A stretch of DNA of 26,068 nt from Bacillota bacterium (GTDB taxonomy: Bacteria > Bacillota > Clostridia > Acetivibrionales > DSM-1351): NCBI GenBank assembly GCA_023433945.1, contig JAEYTP010000001.1, positions 1 to 26,068 of the forward strand, written 5' to 3'. Positions 7,774-14,309 of this stretch are shown here, piece after piece. Positions within the stretch are counted from its first letter, which is position 1. Every line of letters starts with the position of its first letter. The notes beneath the pieces were generated by a model, which saw only the letters and a list, made by a program, of their open reading frames with translations, ran no database searches and was not told where the DNA came from. The translations under genes were made by a program, and so were the position numbers.

Positions 7774-8201
7774 TGGTGCAGGGCAACTCTCGAACAGGGC
7801 TTTTTATAGTGGAATTAGCTTTTTGCATATTGTTCCTAAGCATAGCAGCGACAGTATGTGTTAAAAGTATAGTAGATGCATATGAGGTATCAAAAAATGC
7901 TCAAGTTCTTAATGAGTCAGTAATCAGAGCTCAGTCAACTGCAGAACTTTATAAGGGCTTAAAGGGTGATATAGACAAGCTTAAAGATATACTTAATGCA
8001 GAACAAAATGATGAGGAATTAATTGTTTATTATGATGCTAGCTGGAATACAGTGGGCAGTAGTAACTATAGCATAAGTGATAAGGGGTTTAGTTTAATAA
8101 TTACGCCACAACTAAAAAATGAATGCGAAATAAGTATACATAAGTTACCGTCTAATGAGAGCATATATACAATTAATATCAAAAGTCTAGGAGCAAGTTA
8201 A
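7773..8201 (+). CDS. Prepilin-like minor pilin
   Basis: 142 residues. The N-terminus RTG|LFIVELAFCILFLSIAA has a class III prepilin pattern: Gly at -1, hydrophobic +1 and Glu at +5, followed by a continuous hydrophobic helix. This is the only gene in the operon with the full signature, so it should be processed by a prepilin peptidase; none is encoded in this window. After the helix comes a heptad-like stretch (about 40-80) and a small beta domain (about 85-140). At 142 residues it may be the pilin or a pseudopilin. It starts on the overlapping TAATG of the previous gene, with GAGGTGG upstream. Confidence 0.75.
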   Translation: MVQGNSRTGLFIVELAFCILFLSIAATVCVKSIVDAYEVSKNAQVLNESVIRAQSTAELYKGLKGDIDKLKDILNAEQNDEELIVYYDASWNTVGSSNYSISDKGFSLIITPQLKNECEISIHKLPSNESIYTINIKSLGAS

Positions 8202-8202
8202 A

Positions 8203-8619
8203 ATGAATAGAGAAACCTCTAAATTTAAAATAAATATAGGGATTTCAACCGCAATAATGATATTTGTAATACTGTGTCTTGTAGTTATAAGCACTCTATG
8301 CGTAATTGAAGCCAATAATAGTATGGAACTAGCAAAGAAAAATGCACAAAGTGTTAGAGACTATTATCTTGCAGATTCAATAGCCATTGAGGTCATTGAT
8401 AGTCTGATATCAGGACAGCCAGCTGATATTAAATATGATAGCTATAAAAAGGGGGAGCATGATTACATATCTTATTCAGTTAATGTAGATGACCAAAGGC
8501 AGCTTAATGTGCTACTTAAAGATACCAATGATAAACTAATAATTGAAAAATGGGAAGTGTCAAATCGCACAGAATGGCAGATAGATGATAGTATCACTGT
8601 TTGGGATGGAGAGGAATAA
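8203..8619 (+). CDS. Pilin-like membrane-anchored protein
   Basis: 138 residues. A hydrophobic segment (about 13-36, ISTAIMIFVILCLVVISTLC) is followed by an alpha-helical stretch (EANNSMELAKKNAQSVRDYY) and a small domain rich in charged residues. The arrangement resembles PilX/ComGG-type minor pilins, but there is no Gly-Glu prepilin cleavage signature. Start ATG one base after the previous stop, with AGGAG upstream. Its stop abuts the start of the PilT-type ATPase. Product function inferred from position only. Confidence 0.65.
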   Translation: MNRETSKFKINIGISTAIMIFVILCLVVISTLCVIEANNSMELAKKNAQSVRDYYLADSIAIEVIDSLISGQPADIKYDSYKKGEHDYISYSVNVDDQRQLNVLLKDTNDKLIIEKWEVSNRTEWQIDDSITVWDGEE

Positions 8620-9711
8620 TTGATCAAAAAGGATGTGAAAATAATGTTTGCATTGATGGAGATGTTAAGCACAGCTGTAAAGGAAAAGGTTGCAGATATT
8701 TTCATATTAGCAGGAGCGCCTATAACCTTTAGAAAAAGCGGAAAGCTAGAATATAATACAGATTACAGTCTGGATAATACTGTTTCTAGAGAGATCATTG
8801 AAAAGCTGTATATGATGGCTGAAAGATCAGTGGATAAATTAAAGGATAACTTGAATGATGATTTTTCTCTTTCAGTAAGCGGTCTTTCTCGCTTTAGAAT
8901 TAATACATATATGCAAAGAGGGACATTTGCAGCAGTTATAAGGATTATACCGTTTGGAATACCTGATTACAGAGAACTAAATATTCCTGAATCAGTAATG
9001 AATGTTGCTAATAGAAATAGAGGCCTTGTTATAGTTGCAGGACCTGCAGGCGGAGGAAAAACAACAACTCTTGCTTGTATTATAGATAGGATTAATAGTA
9101 TAAGAGAAGGACACATAATCACACTAGAGGATCCTATAGAATTCCTTCATAACAATAAAAAAAGTATTGTAAGCCAACGAGAGATGGGAATTGATGCAGA
9201 TAGTTATAATGTATCATTAAGAGCATGTATTAGACAGTCGCCAGATGTAATATTGGTGGGAGAAATGAGGGATTATGAGACGATACAGACAGCTATAACT
9301 GCTGCGGAAACAGGGCATCTTGTAATATCTACATTACATACTATAGGGGCAGCAAATACAATTGATCGTATAATAGATATATTTCCTGCTGCTCAACAAC
9401 AACAGATAAGAATACAGCTTGCTATGGTTTTGCAGACCATTATTTCTCAGCAGATGATACCAACTGTTGATGGCAAAAAAATGCCGGTATTCGAGGTTAT
9501 AAACCTCAATAATGCAGTTAGAAATATGATAAGAGAGTCTAAAATCCACCAGATAGAATCTATAATAACATCCAATACTAGCGATGGGATGATTGGAATG
9601 GATAGACAGATACTCTCTCTTGTACAAAAAGGAATTGTAACGATCGAAAATGCATACCTGTATGCAACAAATACGGAGTTTATGAAGAAGAGTTTAAAAG
9701 ATAGTGTATAG
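8620..9711 (+). CDS. pilT: PilT-type pilus ATPase
   Basis: 363 residues. The N-terminal domain (about 8-105) has the VADIFILAGAPITFRKSG block. The ATPase domain carries Walker A GPAGGGKT (141-148; most family members have GPTGSGKS), the Asp box and Walker B SPDVILVGEMRDYETIQTA (about 207-224) and the His box TGHLVISTLHT (about 231-241). AVRNMIRE (299-306) corresponds to the AIRNLIRE signature of PilT retraction ATPases rather than PilB. No N1 or zinc module of PilB is present. The enzyme would power pilus disassembly or twitching. The TTG at 8620 sits directly after the upstream stop and has GAGAGG at good spacing; an ATG at 8644 is the alternative start. Confidence 0.9.
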   Translation: MIKKDVKIMFALMEMLSTAVKEKVADIFILAGAPITFRKSGKLEYNTDYSLDNTVSREIIEKLYMMAERSVDKLKDNLNDDFSLSVSGLSRFRINTYMQRGTFAAVIRIIPFGIPDYRELNIPESVMNVANRNRGLVIVAGPAGGGKTTTLACIIDRINSIREGHIITLEDPIEFLHNNKKSIVSQREMGIDADSYNVSLRACIRQSPDVILVGEMRDYETIQTAITAAETGHLVISTLHTIGAANTIDRIIDIFPAAQQQQIRIQLAMVLQTIISQQMIPTVDGKKMPVFEVINLNNAVRNMIRESKIHQIESIITSNTSDGMIGMDRQILSLVQKGIVTIENAYLYATNTEFMKKSLKDSV

Positions 9712-9777
9712 TGAGTGGTAAAAAAACAGAGTAAGTGGAATTTACTCATTTGAATATTGAAAATAGGGAGGTAGAAT

Positions 9778-10770
9778 ATGAGAAAAAAAGTGTTGGTATC
9801 AATTAGTTGTATTACAGTTTTAGCAGCAGTTGTATCTGCTATATGTTTTTATGCATTAGGCATTGGTTCTAACGATAAATATATATATGAAGTTAGTTTA
9901 GCGGATGAAACAGAAATATCCGAAGAACTTGAAAAGATACCTCTTTCAGAGGCTCCCATGCCGAGTGTAATAATGCCGCAGGCTTCAGGAGCTATAGTGT
10001 ACTCAAATAATTATATTAAGATAGATGCATCAAATATAGCCGATGGCTATGTAATGATTGCTTATACGGGCTTATCACAGGAAAAACTGAAGGTGATTAT
10101 AACCTGTCCATCACAAGTTAAATATACATATAACCTCATAGATAGCGGGGATTTTGAGGTTTTTCCTCTCTCAGACGGGGACGGTAAATACAACATTACA
10201 GCATATAAAAACATTACGGGAATAAGATACTCTACTATATATAGCAAGGACATCACCGTAAATTTAGAAAGTGAGTTTGCTCCATTTTTATTACCAAATC
10301 AGTATGTAAATTATACTCCAGAGAGTAAGGTAGTACAGAAAGCTCATGAGTTGGTTAAAGGTAAAGAAGATGAGCTAGAAGCAGTCAAAGAAATCTATCA
10401 GTATGTAGTAACAAATCTTAAATATGATAGAGTTAAAATCAAAAACGTTACAAGCGGGTATTTACCCGATTTAGATGATGTGCTAAAAGAAAAGAAGGGG
10501 ATATGCTTTGATTATGCGGCATTAATGACAGCAATGCTTAGAAGCCAGAATATACCCTGCAAACTTGTTATAGGTTATGCAGGTAGTGTATATCATGCAT
10601 GGATTAACGTATATACTGAGGAAAGCGGATGGATCAATAAGGCAGTATTCTTTGATGGGGCAAAATGGAAGCTAATGGATCCTACCTATGCTTCAAGTGG
10701 AAAGCAGAGCAAAAGCATTATGAGATATATTGAAAACGAAAAAAACTATTCTGCTAAATACCTATACTAA
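9778..10770 (+). CDS. Membrane-anchored transglutaminase-like protein
   Basis: 330 residues. An N-terminal signal or anchor segment (about 5-28) is followed by an unrecognised beta-rich region (30-165) and a transglutaminase-like domain (about 185-310). The triad is visible: C243 in KGICFDYAALM, H273 in YHAWINVY and D301 in KLMDPTYAS. The fold covers cysteine proteases and transamidases; bacterial secreted members mostly have unknown substrates. It begins 66 bases after the pilT stop with GGGAGG six bases before the ATG, so it is likely co-transcribed with the pilus genes. The stop codon lies in the first copy of a 20-bp tandem repeat. Confidence 0.85.
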   Translation: MRKKVLVSISCITVLAAVVSAICFYALGIGSNDKYIYEVSLADETEISEELEKIPLSEAPMPSVIMPQASGAIVYSNNYIKIDASNIADGYVMIAYTGLSQEKLKVIITCPSQVKYTYNLIDSGDFEVFPLSDGDGKYNITAYKNITGIRYSTIYSKDITVNLESEFAPFLLPNQYVNYTPESKVVQKAHELVKGKEDELEAVKEIYQYVVTNLKYDRVKIKNVTSGYLPDLDDVLKEKKGICFDYAALMTAMLRSQNIPCKLVIGYAGSVYHAWINVYTEESGWINKAVFFDGAKWKLMDPTYASSGKQSKSIMRYIENEKNYSAKYLY

Positions 10771-10846
10771 CCTCTATATATCTGTGCTAACCTCTAGATA
10801 TCTGTACTAACCTCTAATAACTATATTAACCTATAAATACCTTATA
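10767..10846 (+). repeat. 20-bp tandem repeat, about four copies, starting at a stop codon
   Basis: Copies of CTAACCTCTATATATCTGTG and variants start at 10767, 10787, 10807 and about 10827, with no spacers. Copies 1 and 2 differ at two positions and copies 3 and 4 are more diverged. The TAA stop of the transglutaminase-like gene (10768-10770) is part of the first copy. The last codons of the gene (CTAAATACCTATACTAA) also resemble the end of the array (TAAATACCTTATACTAA), suggesting the array spread from the gene's 3' end. Confidence 0.85.
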
Positions 10847-10860
10847 CTAAAGCCAAATAC

Positions 10861-10888
10861 CAAGCGACTCAGTCAAAAGAGTCGCTTG
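10861..10888. terminator. Convergent hairpin between transglutaminase-like and SARP genes
   Basis: Perfect 10-bp stem CAAGCGACTC/GAGTCGCTTG with the 8-base loop AGTCAAAA. It lies between two convergent genes and the stop of the minus-strand SARP gene (10869-10871) falls inside it, so it can serve both strands. Neither flank has a strong T tract, so it is a weak intrinsic terminator at best. Confidence 0.55.
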
Positions 10889-12074
10889 CACTATTTAGGC
10901 AGGCAACACTATATAAAATATTGAGATTACGGCTTACTTTATAGTGCCGAGTGTTAAAAGATGCAAGTATTCTTTGTGCAACATTAATGCTATTGTCATA
11001 GTTTGCATAAGGCAAAATAACGAGAAATTGTGTGATGCTATACTGGGTAAAAACATCTCCTTTACGCAGTGAGGTCGAAATAATCGATTTCAACTTACTC
11101 ATATAACTTGCACATTGCTTAGGAGATAATTCATTATTATCTAAGCTTTTTATTGTAAACAGGCACATATGAGCTTGGGTATTGGTCCTATATGATTCAC
11201 GGATAATCATATTGCATATGTACTTAAAAAAAGCATATTCACAATAAAAACATCCATTATCATCCTCGTCAAGCGATAATTGTTTTTTTACAATATCCAA
11301 GTTCAATTCTACATTATGAGCCCTTGTTACGGCTTCGTTATATGAAGAGATAAGCTCAGTAGATGGAGTTACTCCAATCTGTGAAAATAATACATCACAA
11401 ATATTCTTATAATAATTTATTGCTTCATCATATTGACCCAGCTTAATATGTGCAGAAATAAGCTTTTGATGCAAAAGTTCATTAGTTTCTGCGATAGTCA
11501 CAGCTTTTTGACATAGCTGTAAAATCTCTCTATAAGCTTGCTTCTTAGAAAGGAGCTCTACAGCTTCAAGAACAGCAGAAACATACAAGCTATGATAATA
11601 CCTGTTTATTGGTATTACCCAAGATTCTAGAGAGCTTTTTGGTAAGAAATCTCCAATATAAAGTTCTACAGCTCTTTGAATATTATTTAGTCTTTCATCG
11701 TCGGAGGTAGTAGCTATATTTAGGTAATTTTCAAACGTATCTGTGTCCACCTCTACTTCTATAGAAGAATTCCATATATAGCTGTCTCTATGATAAGTTA
11801 GGATATCTTTTGCATTTTCTACACCTATATCTTCAAGTAGCTTCCTAGCCCTGAAAAGAAGGGCTTTTAGTGTATTTTTAGGGTTTTCTATATTGTTATC
11901 TGGCCATAACAATTCAAATAAATCAGTTTGAGAAATATGCTTATGGCGATTATATATTAGGTATTCCAAAAGAAGCCATACCTTTTTAGAACGATTGCTT
12001 GTGCCATCAATAGTTTTGCTTCCAAAAGAGATTTCAAATCTTCCTAACATGCTTATCTTTAATGTATTAGTCAA
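10869..12074 (-). CDS. SARP/BTAD transcriptional regulator with degenerate GGDEF-like C-terminus
   Basis: 401 residues. Domains in order: a winged helix of OmpR/PhoB type (about 1-98; LKISMLGRFEISFG, then SKKVWLLLEYLIYNRH), a bacterial transcriptional activator (BTAD) helical repeat domain (about 105-250; VDTDTFENYLNIA, YHSLYVSAVLEAVELL) and a C-terminal domain (about 270-395). The latter contains LRKGDVFTQYSITQFLVILP, lining up with the RxGDxxxRYGGDEFxVLLP region of diguanylate cyclases but with SITQF replacing GGDEF, so it should be inactive. SARP proteins activate adjacent operons by binding direct repeats. Here the gene is divergent from sipW. The TTG start has a perfect GGAGG five bases upstream. 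Regulation of the fibre operon is inferred from position. Confidence 0.82.
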   Translation of the reverse strand: MTNTLKISMLGRFEISFGSKTIDGTSNRSKKVWLLLEYLIYNRHKHISQTDLFELLWPDNNIENPKNTLKALLFRARKLLEDIGVENAKDILTYHRDSYIWNSSIEVEVDTDTFENYLNIATTSDDERLNNIQRAVELYIGDFLPKSSLESWVIPINRYYHSLYVSAVLEAVELLSKKQAYREILQLCQKAVTIAETNELLHQKLISAHIKLGQYDEAINYYKNICDVLFSQIGVTPSTELISSYNEAVTRAHNVELNLDIVKKQLSLDEDDNGCFYCEYAFFKYICNMIIRESYRTNTQAHMCLFTIKSLDNNELSPKQCASYMSKLKSIISTSLRKGDVFTQYSITQFLVILPYANYDNSINVAQRILASFNTRHYKVSRNLNILYSVACLNSASDSFD

Positions 12075-12096
12075 GGTGTCCTCCTTTTAAGCTATT

Positions 12097-12126
12097 AGTA
12101 TATTTTAAGCAAACAGAATCTCACAA
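12097..12126 (-). promoter_or_regulatory. Promoter of the SARP regulator
   Basis: Read on the minus strand: TTGTGA (complement of 12121-12126), an 18-base spacer and TATACT (complement of 12097-12102), 4/6 and 5/6 matches. Transcription would begin near 12090, about 15 bases before the TTG start and just ahead of its GGAGG site. Confidence 0.55.
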
Positions 12127-12151
12127 ATATTTCGTTTATATTTATAGTAAG

Positions 12152-12167
12152 AATATGAATTCATATT
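12152..12167. promoter_or_regulatory. 16-bp perfect palindrome, candidate operator
   Basis: AATATGAATTCATATT is its own reverse complement. It lies just upstream of the predicted SARP promoter in the divergent SARP-sipW region. A perfect 16-mer is notable but AT-rich DNA makes palindromes more likely. No regulator can be assigned. Confidence 0.4.
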
Positions 12168-12189
12168 ATATTTAAGGACATTTATATTA

Positions 12190-12205
12190 ATAAGTATATA
12201 CTTAT
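12190..12205. promoter_or_regulatory. Second 16-bp perfect palindrome, candidate operator
   Basis: ATAAGTATATACTTAT is a perfect palindrome whose centre is 38 bases from that of the palindrome at 12152. The two sequences differ, so they would not be two sites for one dimer unless recognition is loose. Located between the divergent promoters. Confidence 0.4.
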
Positions 12206-12262
12206 GTAAACCTATTAATCAATAAATCAAGCTAAAATAGTTAAGATTATTTGTCTAAAAAG

Positions 12263-12317
12263 TACCCTAATAGAATTAAAATATAACCGAAAAGTAACCT
12301 TAAAATGATAGCATAAT
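12263..12317 (+). promoter_or_regulatory. sipW promoter with phased direct repeats (candidate SARP box)
   Basis: Three related direct repeats, TACCCTA (12263), TAACCGA (12284) and TAACCTT (12295), are spaced 21 and 11 bases apart, that is, about one helical turn or a multiple. The two outer copies also share the longer context AAAAGTA(C/A)CCT. A -10-like CATAAT (12312-12317) follows the last repeat by 10 bases, and the -35 position is occupied by the repeats (GAAAAG at 12289), with no consensus hexamer. Known SARP boxes have this arrangement: heptads at 11-base spacing replacing the -35. Transcription would start near 12324. Confidence 0.5.
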
Positions 12318-12358
12318 AATGAACTTAATACTGGAGAAAAGGAAGATGGGAGCAAAAT

Positions 12359-12889
12359 ATGATGCATGCACTCAAAAAAGTGTGGAACATACTTACTTGG
12401 TTACTAGTATTATTAACAGTTACGCTTGCACTACTATTAGTAGGTGTAAGAGTAATTGGGTTAACTCCATATGTAATCTTAAGTGGTAGTATGGAGCCTA
12501 CATATATGACGGGTGGTATTATATATGTTAAGGCAGCCACACCTGAACAAATAGAGGTGGGCGATCCCATTACATTTGTAATGGACGACGACTTGGTAAT
12601 AGCAACGCATAGAGTGGTGGATATAAATGTAACCGAGAGGTTTTTCACTACTAAAGGGGATGCTAATAATGCAGCAGATGGAGCGCCGGTTAGATTTGAA
12701 AATCTTGTTGGTAAGCCAATTCTGCATTTACCATACCTCGGGTACATTTCTAATTTTCTCACCAATCCTCCAGAAAAGTATATTGCTTGGGGTGCCATAG
12801 GCATTTTACTGATAATGATGTTTTGCCCAGAACTATTTAATTGGGCAAGGAAATTAGAATTTAGTTCACATAAATCAGTAAAAGAGTGA
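12359..12889 (+). CDS. sipW: Signal peptidase I, SipW type
   Basis: 176 residues. It belongs to the S26B (ER-type) branch, in which histidine replaces the general-base lysine: catalytic S44 in LSGSMEPTY, H84 in ATHRVVD and D101 in TTKGDANNAAD. Membrane segments lie at about 11-33 and 140-160. In Bacillus subtilis SipW (known) processes TasA and TapA, the matrix fibre proteins. Here the three genes with SipW-type signals directly downstream are its expected substrates. The ATG start has GGGAG six bases upstream. First gene of the operon, behind a candidate SARP-controlled promoter. Confidence 0.93.
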   Translation: MMHALKKVWNILTWLLVLLTVTLALLLVGVRVIGLTPYVILSGSMEPTYMTGGIIYVKAATPEQIEVGDPITFVMDDDLVIATHRVVDINVTERFFTTKGDANNAADGAPVRFENLVGKPILHLPYLGYISNFLTNPPEKYIAWGAIGILLIMMFCPELFNWARKLEFSSHKSVKE

Positions 12890-12947
12890 TGCTAAGGAAT
12901 TATACAAAAATCCAGCACTAAGAAAAAATTTTAAGGAGACTGATATT

Positions 12948-13553
12948 ATGAACAAAAGATTAGTTGTACTTGTAGCAGTATTAGTAGCAGCTTTGGTTGG
13001 AATTACTGGTACAATAGCATGGTTAACCGACACTGGAGAAGTTACCAATACATTTACAGTTGGTAATATTACTATGACAATGGATGAATCAGATGTTGAT
13101 AATAGTTCTGCAGATAAGGATCGTGATACAGCTAATACGTATCATTTGCTACCAGGTCAACAGTATGTAAAAGACCCACAGATTCATATAGGTGCCAACA
13201 GTGAGGCTTGCTATGTATTTATTAAGGTAGAAAACGGGCTAGCAAATATTGAGGCAGTAAGCGAACAAGATGGCTACAAGACTATTGCCGAACAAATTGA
13301 AGAGAATGACTGGACAACTCTAGAGGGAGTGAGTGGAGTATACTACAAGACTCAAGCTGCAACTACAGAAATTGTTGATTTAGATATTTTTGAGCAACTA
13401 AAGATTGGAAATGTGGACTCTGATACTCTTTCTGATTATGCACAATCAAACATAGTTGTAACAGCATATGCTATTCAGCAGGCAGGGTTTACCGATGCTA
13501 CATCAGCTTATACAGCAGTAACAGGGGTATATGCTCAAAATTCAAATAATTAA
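12948..13553 (+). CDS. TasA/camelysin-like protein with SipW-type signal (copy 1)
   Basis: 201 residues. A hydrophobic N-terminus (about 4-22) runs into GTIAWLTDTGEVTNTFTVGN, the SipW-cognate signal pattern with a mature start near the Trp-Leu-Thr-Asp segment. The mature domain contains the LLPGQQYVKDPQIHIGANSE block and CYVFIKVEN, as in TasA/camelysin-type proteins. These form or decorate extracellular fibres; camelysin has been described as a protease, but TasA is structural. AAGGAG lies upstream of the ATG. The gene is followed by an intrinsic terminator, so it is probably the most highly expressed subunit of the operon, hence the likely major fibre protein. Confidence 0.82.
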   Translation: MNKRLVVLVAVLVAALVGITGTIAWLTDTGEVTNTFTVGNITMTMDESDVDNSSADKDRDTANTYHLLPGQQYVKDPQIHIGANSEACYVFIKVENGLANIEAVSEQDGYKTIAEQIEENDWTTLEGVSGVYYKTQAATTEIVDLDIFEQLKIGNVDSDTLSDYAQSNIVVTAYAIQQAGFTDATSAYTAVTGVYAQNSNN

Positions 13554-13620
13554 TTTACTTTGTCTTTAATAATTAATAGTTTTATCAATTGGACAAAGAA
13601 TGATATTTTACTTTAAATGG

Positions 13621-13656
13621 GCGAAAGAAAATATACTTCTTTCGCTCTCTTTTTTT
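13621..13656 (+). terminator. Internal terminator after the first TasA-like gene
   Basis: Perfect 9-bp stem GCGAAAGAA (13621-13629) and TTCTTTCGC (13637-13645), loop AATATAC, then TCTC and seven T residues (13650-13656). It lies inside the operon, between the first and second TasA-like genes. A weaker 7-bp pairing CTTTGTC/GACAAAG (13558-13564 with 13592-13598) precedes it. Partial readthrough would give much more sipW-copy 1 mRNA than downstream mRNA. Confidence 0.85.
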
Positions 13657-13696
13657 AAGTTAAATATTAATAATCATAGAAAGGTGGTCAGTAGTG

Positions 13697-14287
13697 ATGA
13701 AAAGAAGATTGTTGGCAAGTGGATTGATAATTGTTCTTCTTGCTGTGATGGCGTATGGAAGTATAGCCTACTTAACTTCAGAGGGACATGCCACAAATAT
13801 AATTACCACTGGCTCCATCAAGCTTAATCTCCATGAAATGCAAATAGATAGTGATGGTGAGCTAGTAGATTACCCTGGGGATGGTCTAATTACTGGTGTT
13901 TTGCCAGGACAAGCTGTATCCAAAATTCCTTACGTTGAGAATGTTGGAAATCATGACTTTTATACAAGAGTAAAAATAAACATTGAGGTTATATCAGCAG
14001 ATGGCAGCTCAACTCTTGATAATGCTGTAATACAACCTGATATAGATACGGAAAACTGGACACTCAATGATGGTTGGTACTATTATACAGGCAAGGTTGC
14101 AGCTGGTACTCGTGTAGCACCATTTGAAAGTGTCAAATTCTCTGAAGATATTGCAAATGAATATCAGGGCTGTAAGGTTAAGTTAGATATTGATGCGCAA
14201 GCAGTTCAAGTAAAGAACAACCCTATACCTGATAATGGGTCCATTTTAGATATTGTAGGATGGCCTGAGAATGAACCACAGGATTAA
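13697..14287 (+). CDS. TasA/camelysin-like protein with SipW-type signal (copy 2)
   Basis: 196 residues from the ATG at 13697; a GTG codon directly before it (13694) could also be used, both behind AAAGGTGG. The signal region LLASGLIIVLLAVMAYG leads into GSIAYLTSEGHATNIITTGS, the SipW-cognate pattern. The mature part has VLPGQAVSKIPYVENVGN and FYTRVKINIEV, matching copy 1 in the PGQ block and the conserved N-x-G strand. It differs in ending with a short hydrophilic tail (PENEPQD). It lies after the internal terminator and 22 bases before the VWA gene, so it is probably a minor subunit or a cap for the fibre. Confidence 0.82.
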   Translation: MKRRLLASGLIIVLLAVMAYGSIAYLTSEGHATNIITTGSIKLNLHEMQIDSDGELVDYPGDGLITGVLPGQAVSKIPYVENVGNHDFYTRVKINIEVISADGSSTLDNAVIQPDIDTENWTLNDGWYYYTGKVAAGTRVAPFESVKFSEDIANEYQGCKVKLDIDAQAVQVKNNPIPDNGSILDIVGWPENEPQD

Positions 14288-14309
14288 TTAGTAAAGGGGT
14301 GTGAAAGTG

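Noticed and set aside
8620..9711. Reading the ATPase as the PilB/GspE extension motor
   Set aside because: Short length, lack of the PilB N-terminal and zinc regions and the AVRNMIRE motif point to PilT.
10767..10846. Possible CRISPR array
   Set aside because: Units are only 20 bases, sit head to tail without spacers and have no cas genes nearby.
12325..12804. 159-codon minus-strand open frame
   Set aside because: Lies fully antisense to sipW, whose catalytic motifs and ribosome binding site are clear.
12948..13553. Calling the first TasA-like protein a camelysin protease
   Set aside because: No zinc-protease motif is visible; the resemblance is to the shared beta domain and SipW signal, so a structural role is the safer reading.
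13600..13827. 75-codon plus-strand open frame
   Set aside because: Runs through the internal terminator and overlaps the second TasA-like gene in another frame; no ribosome binding site.
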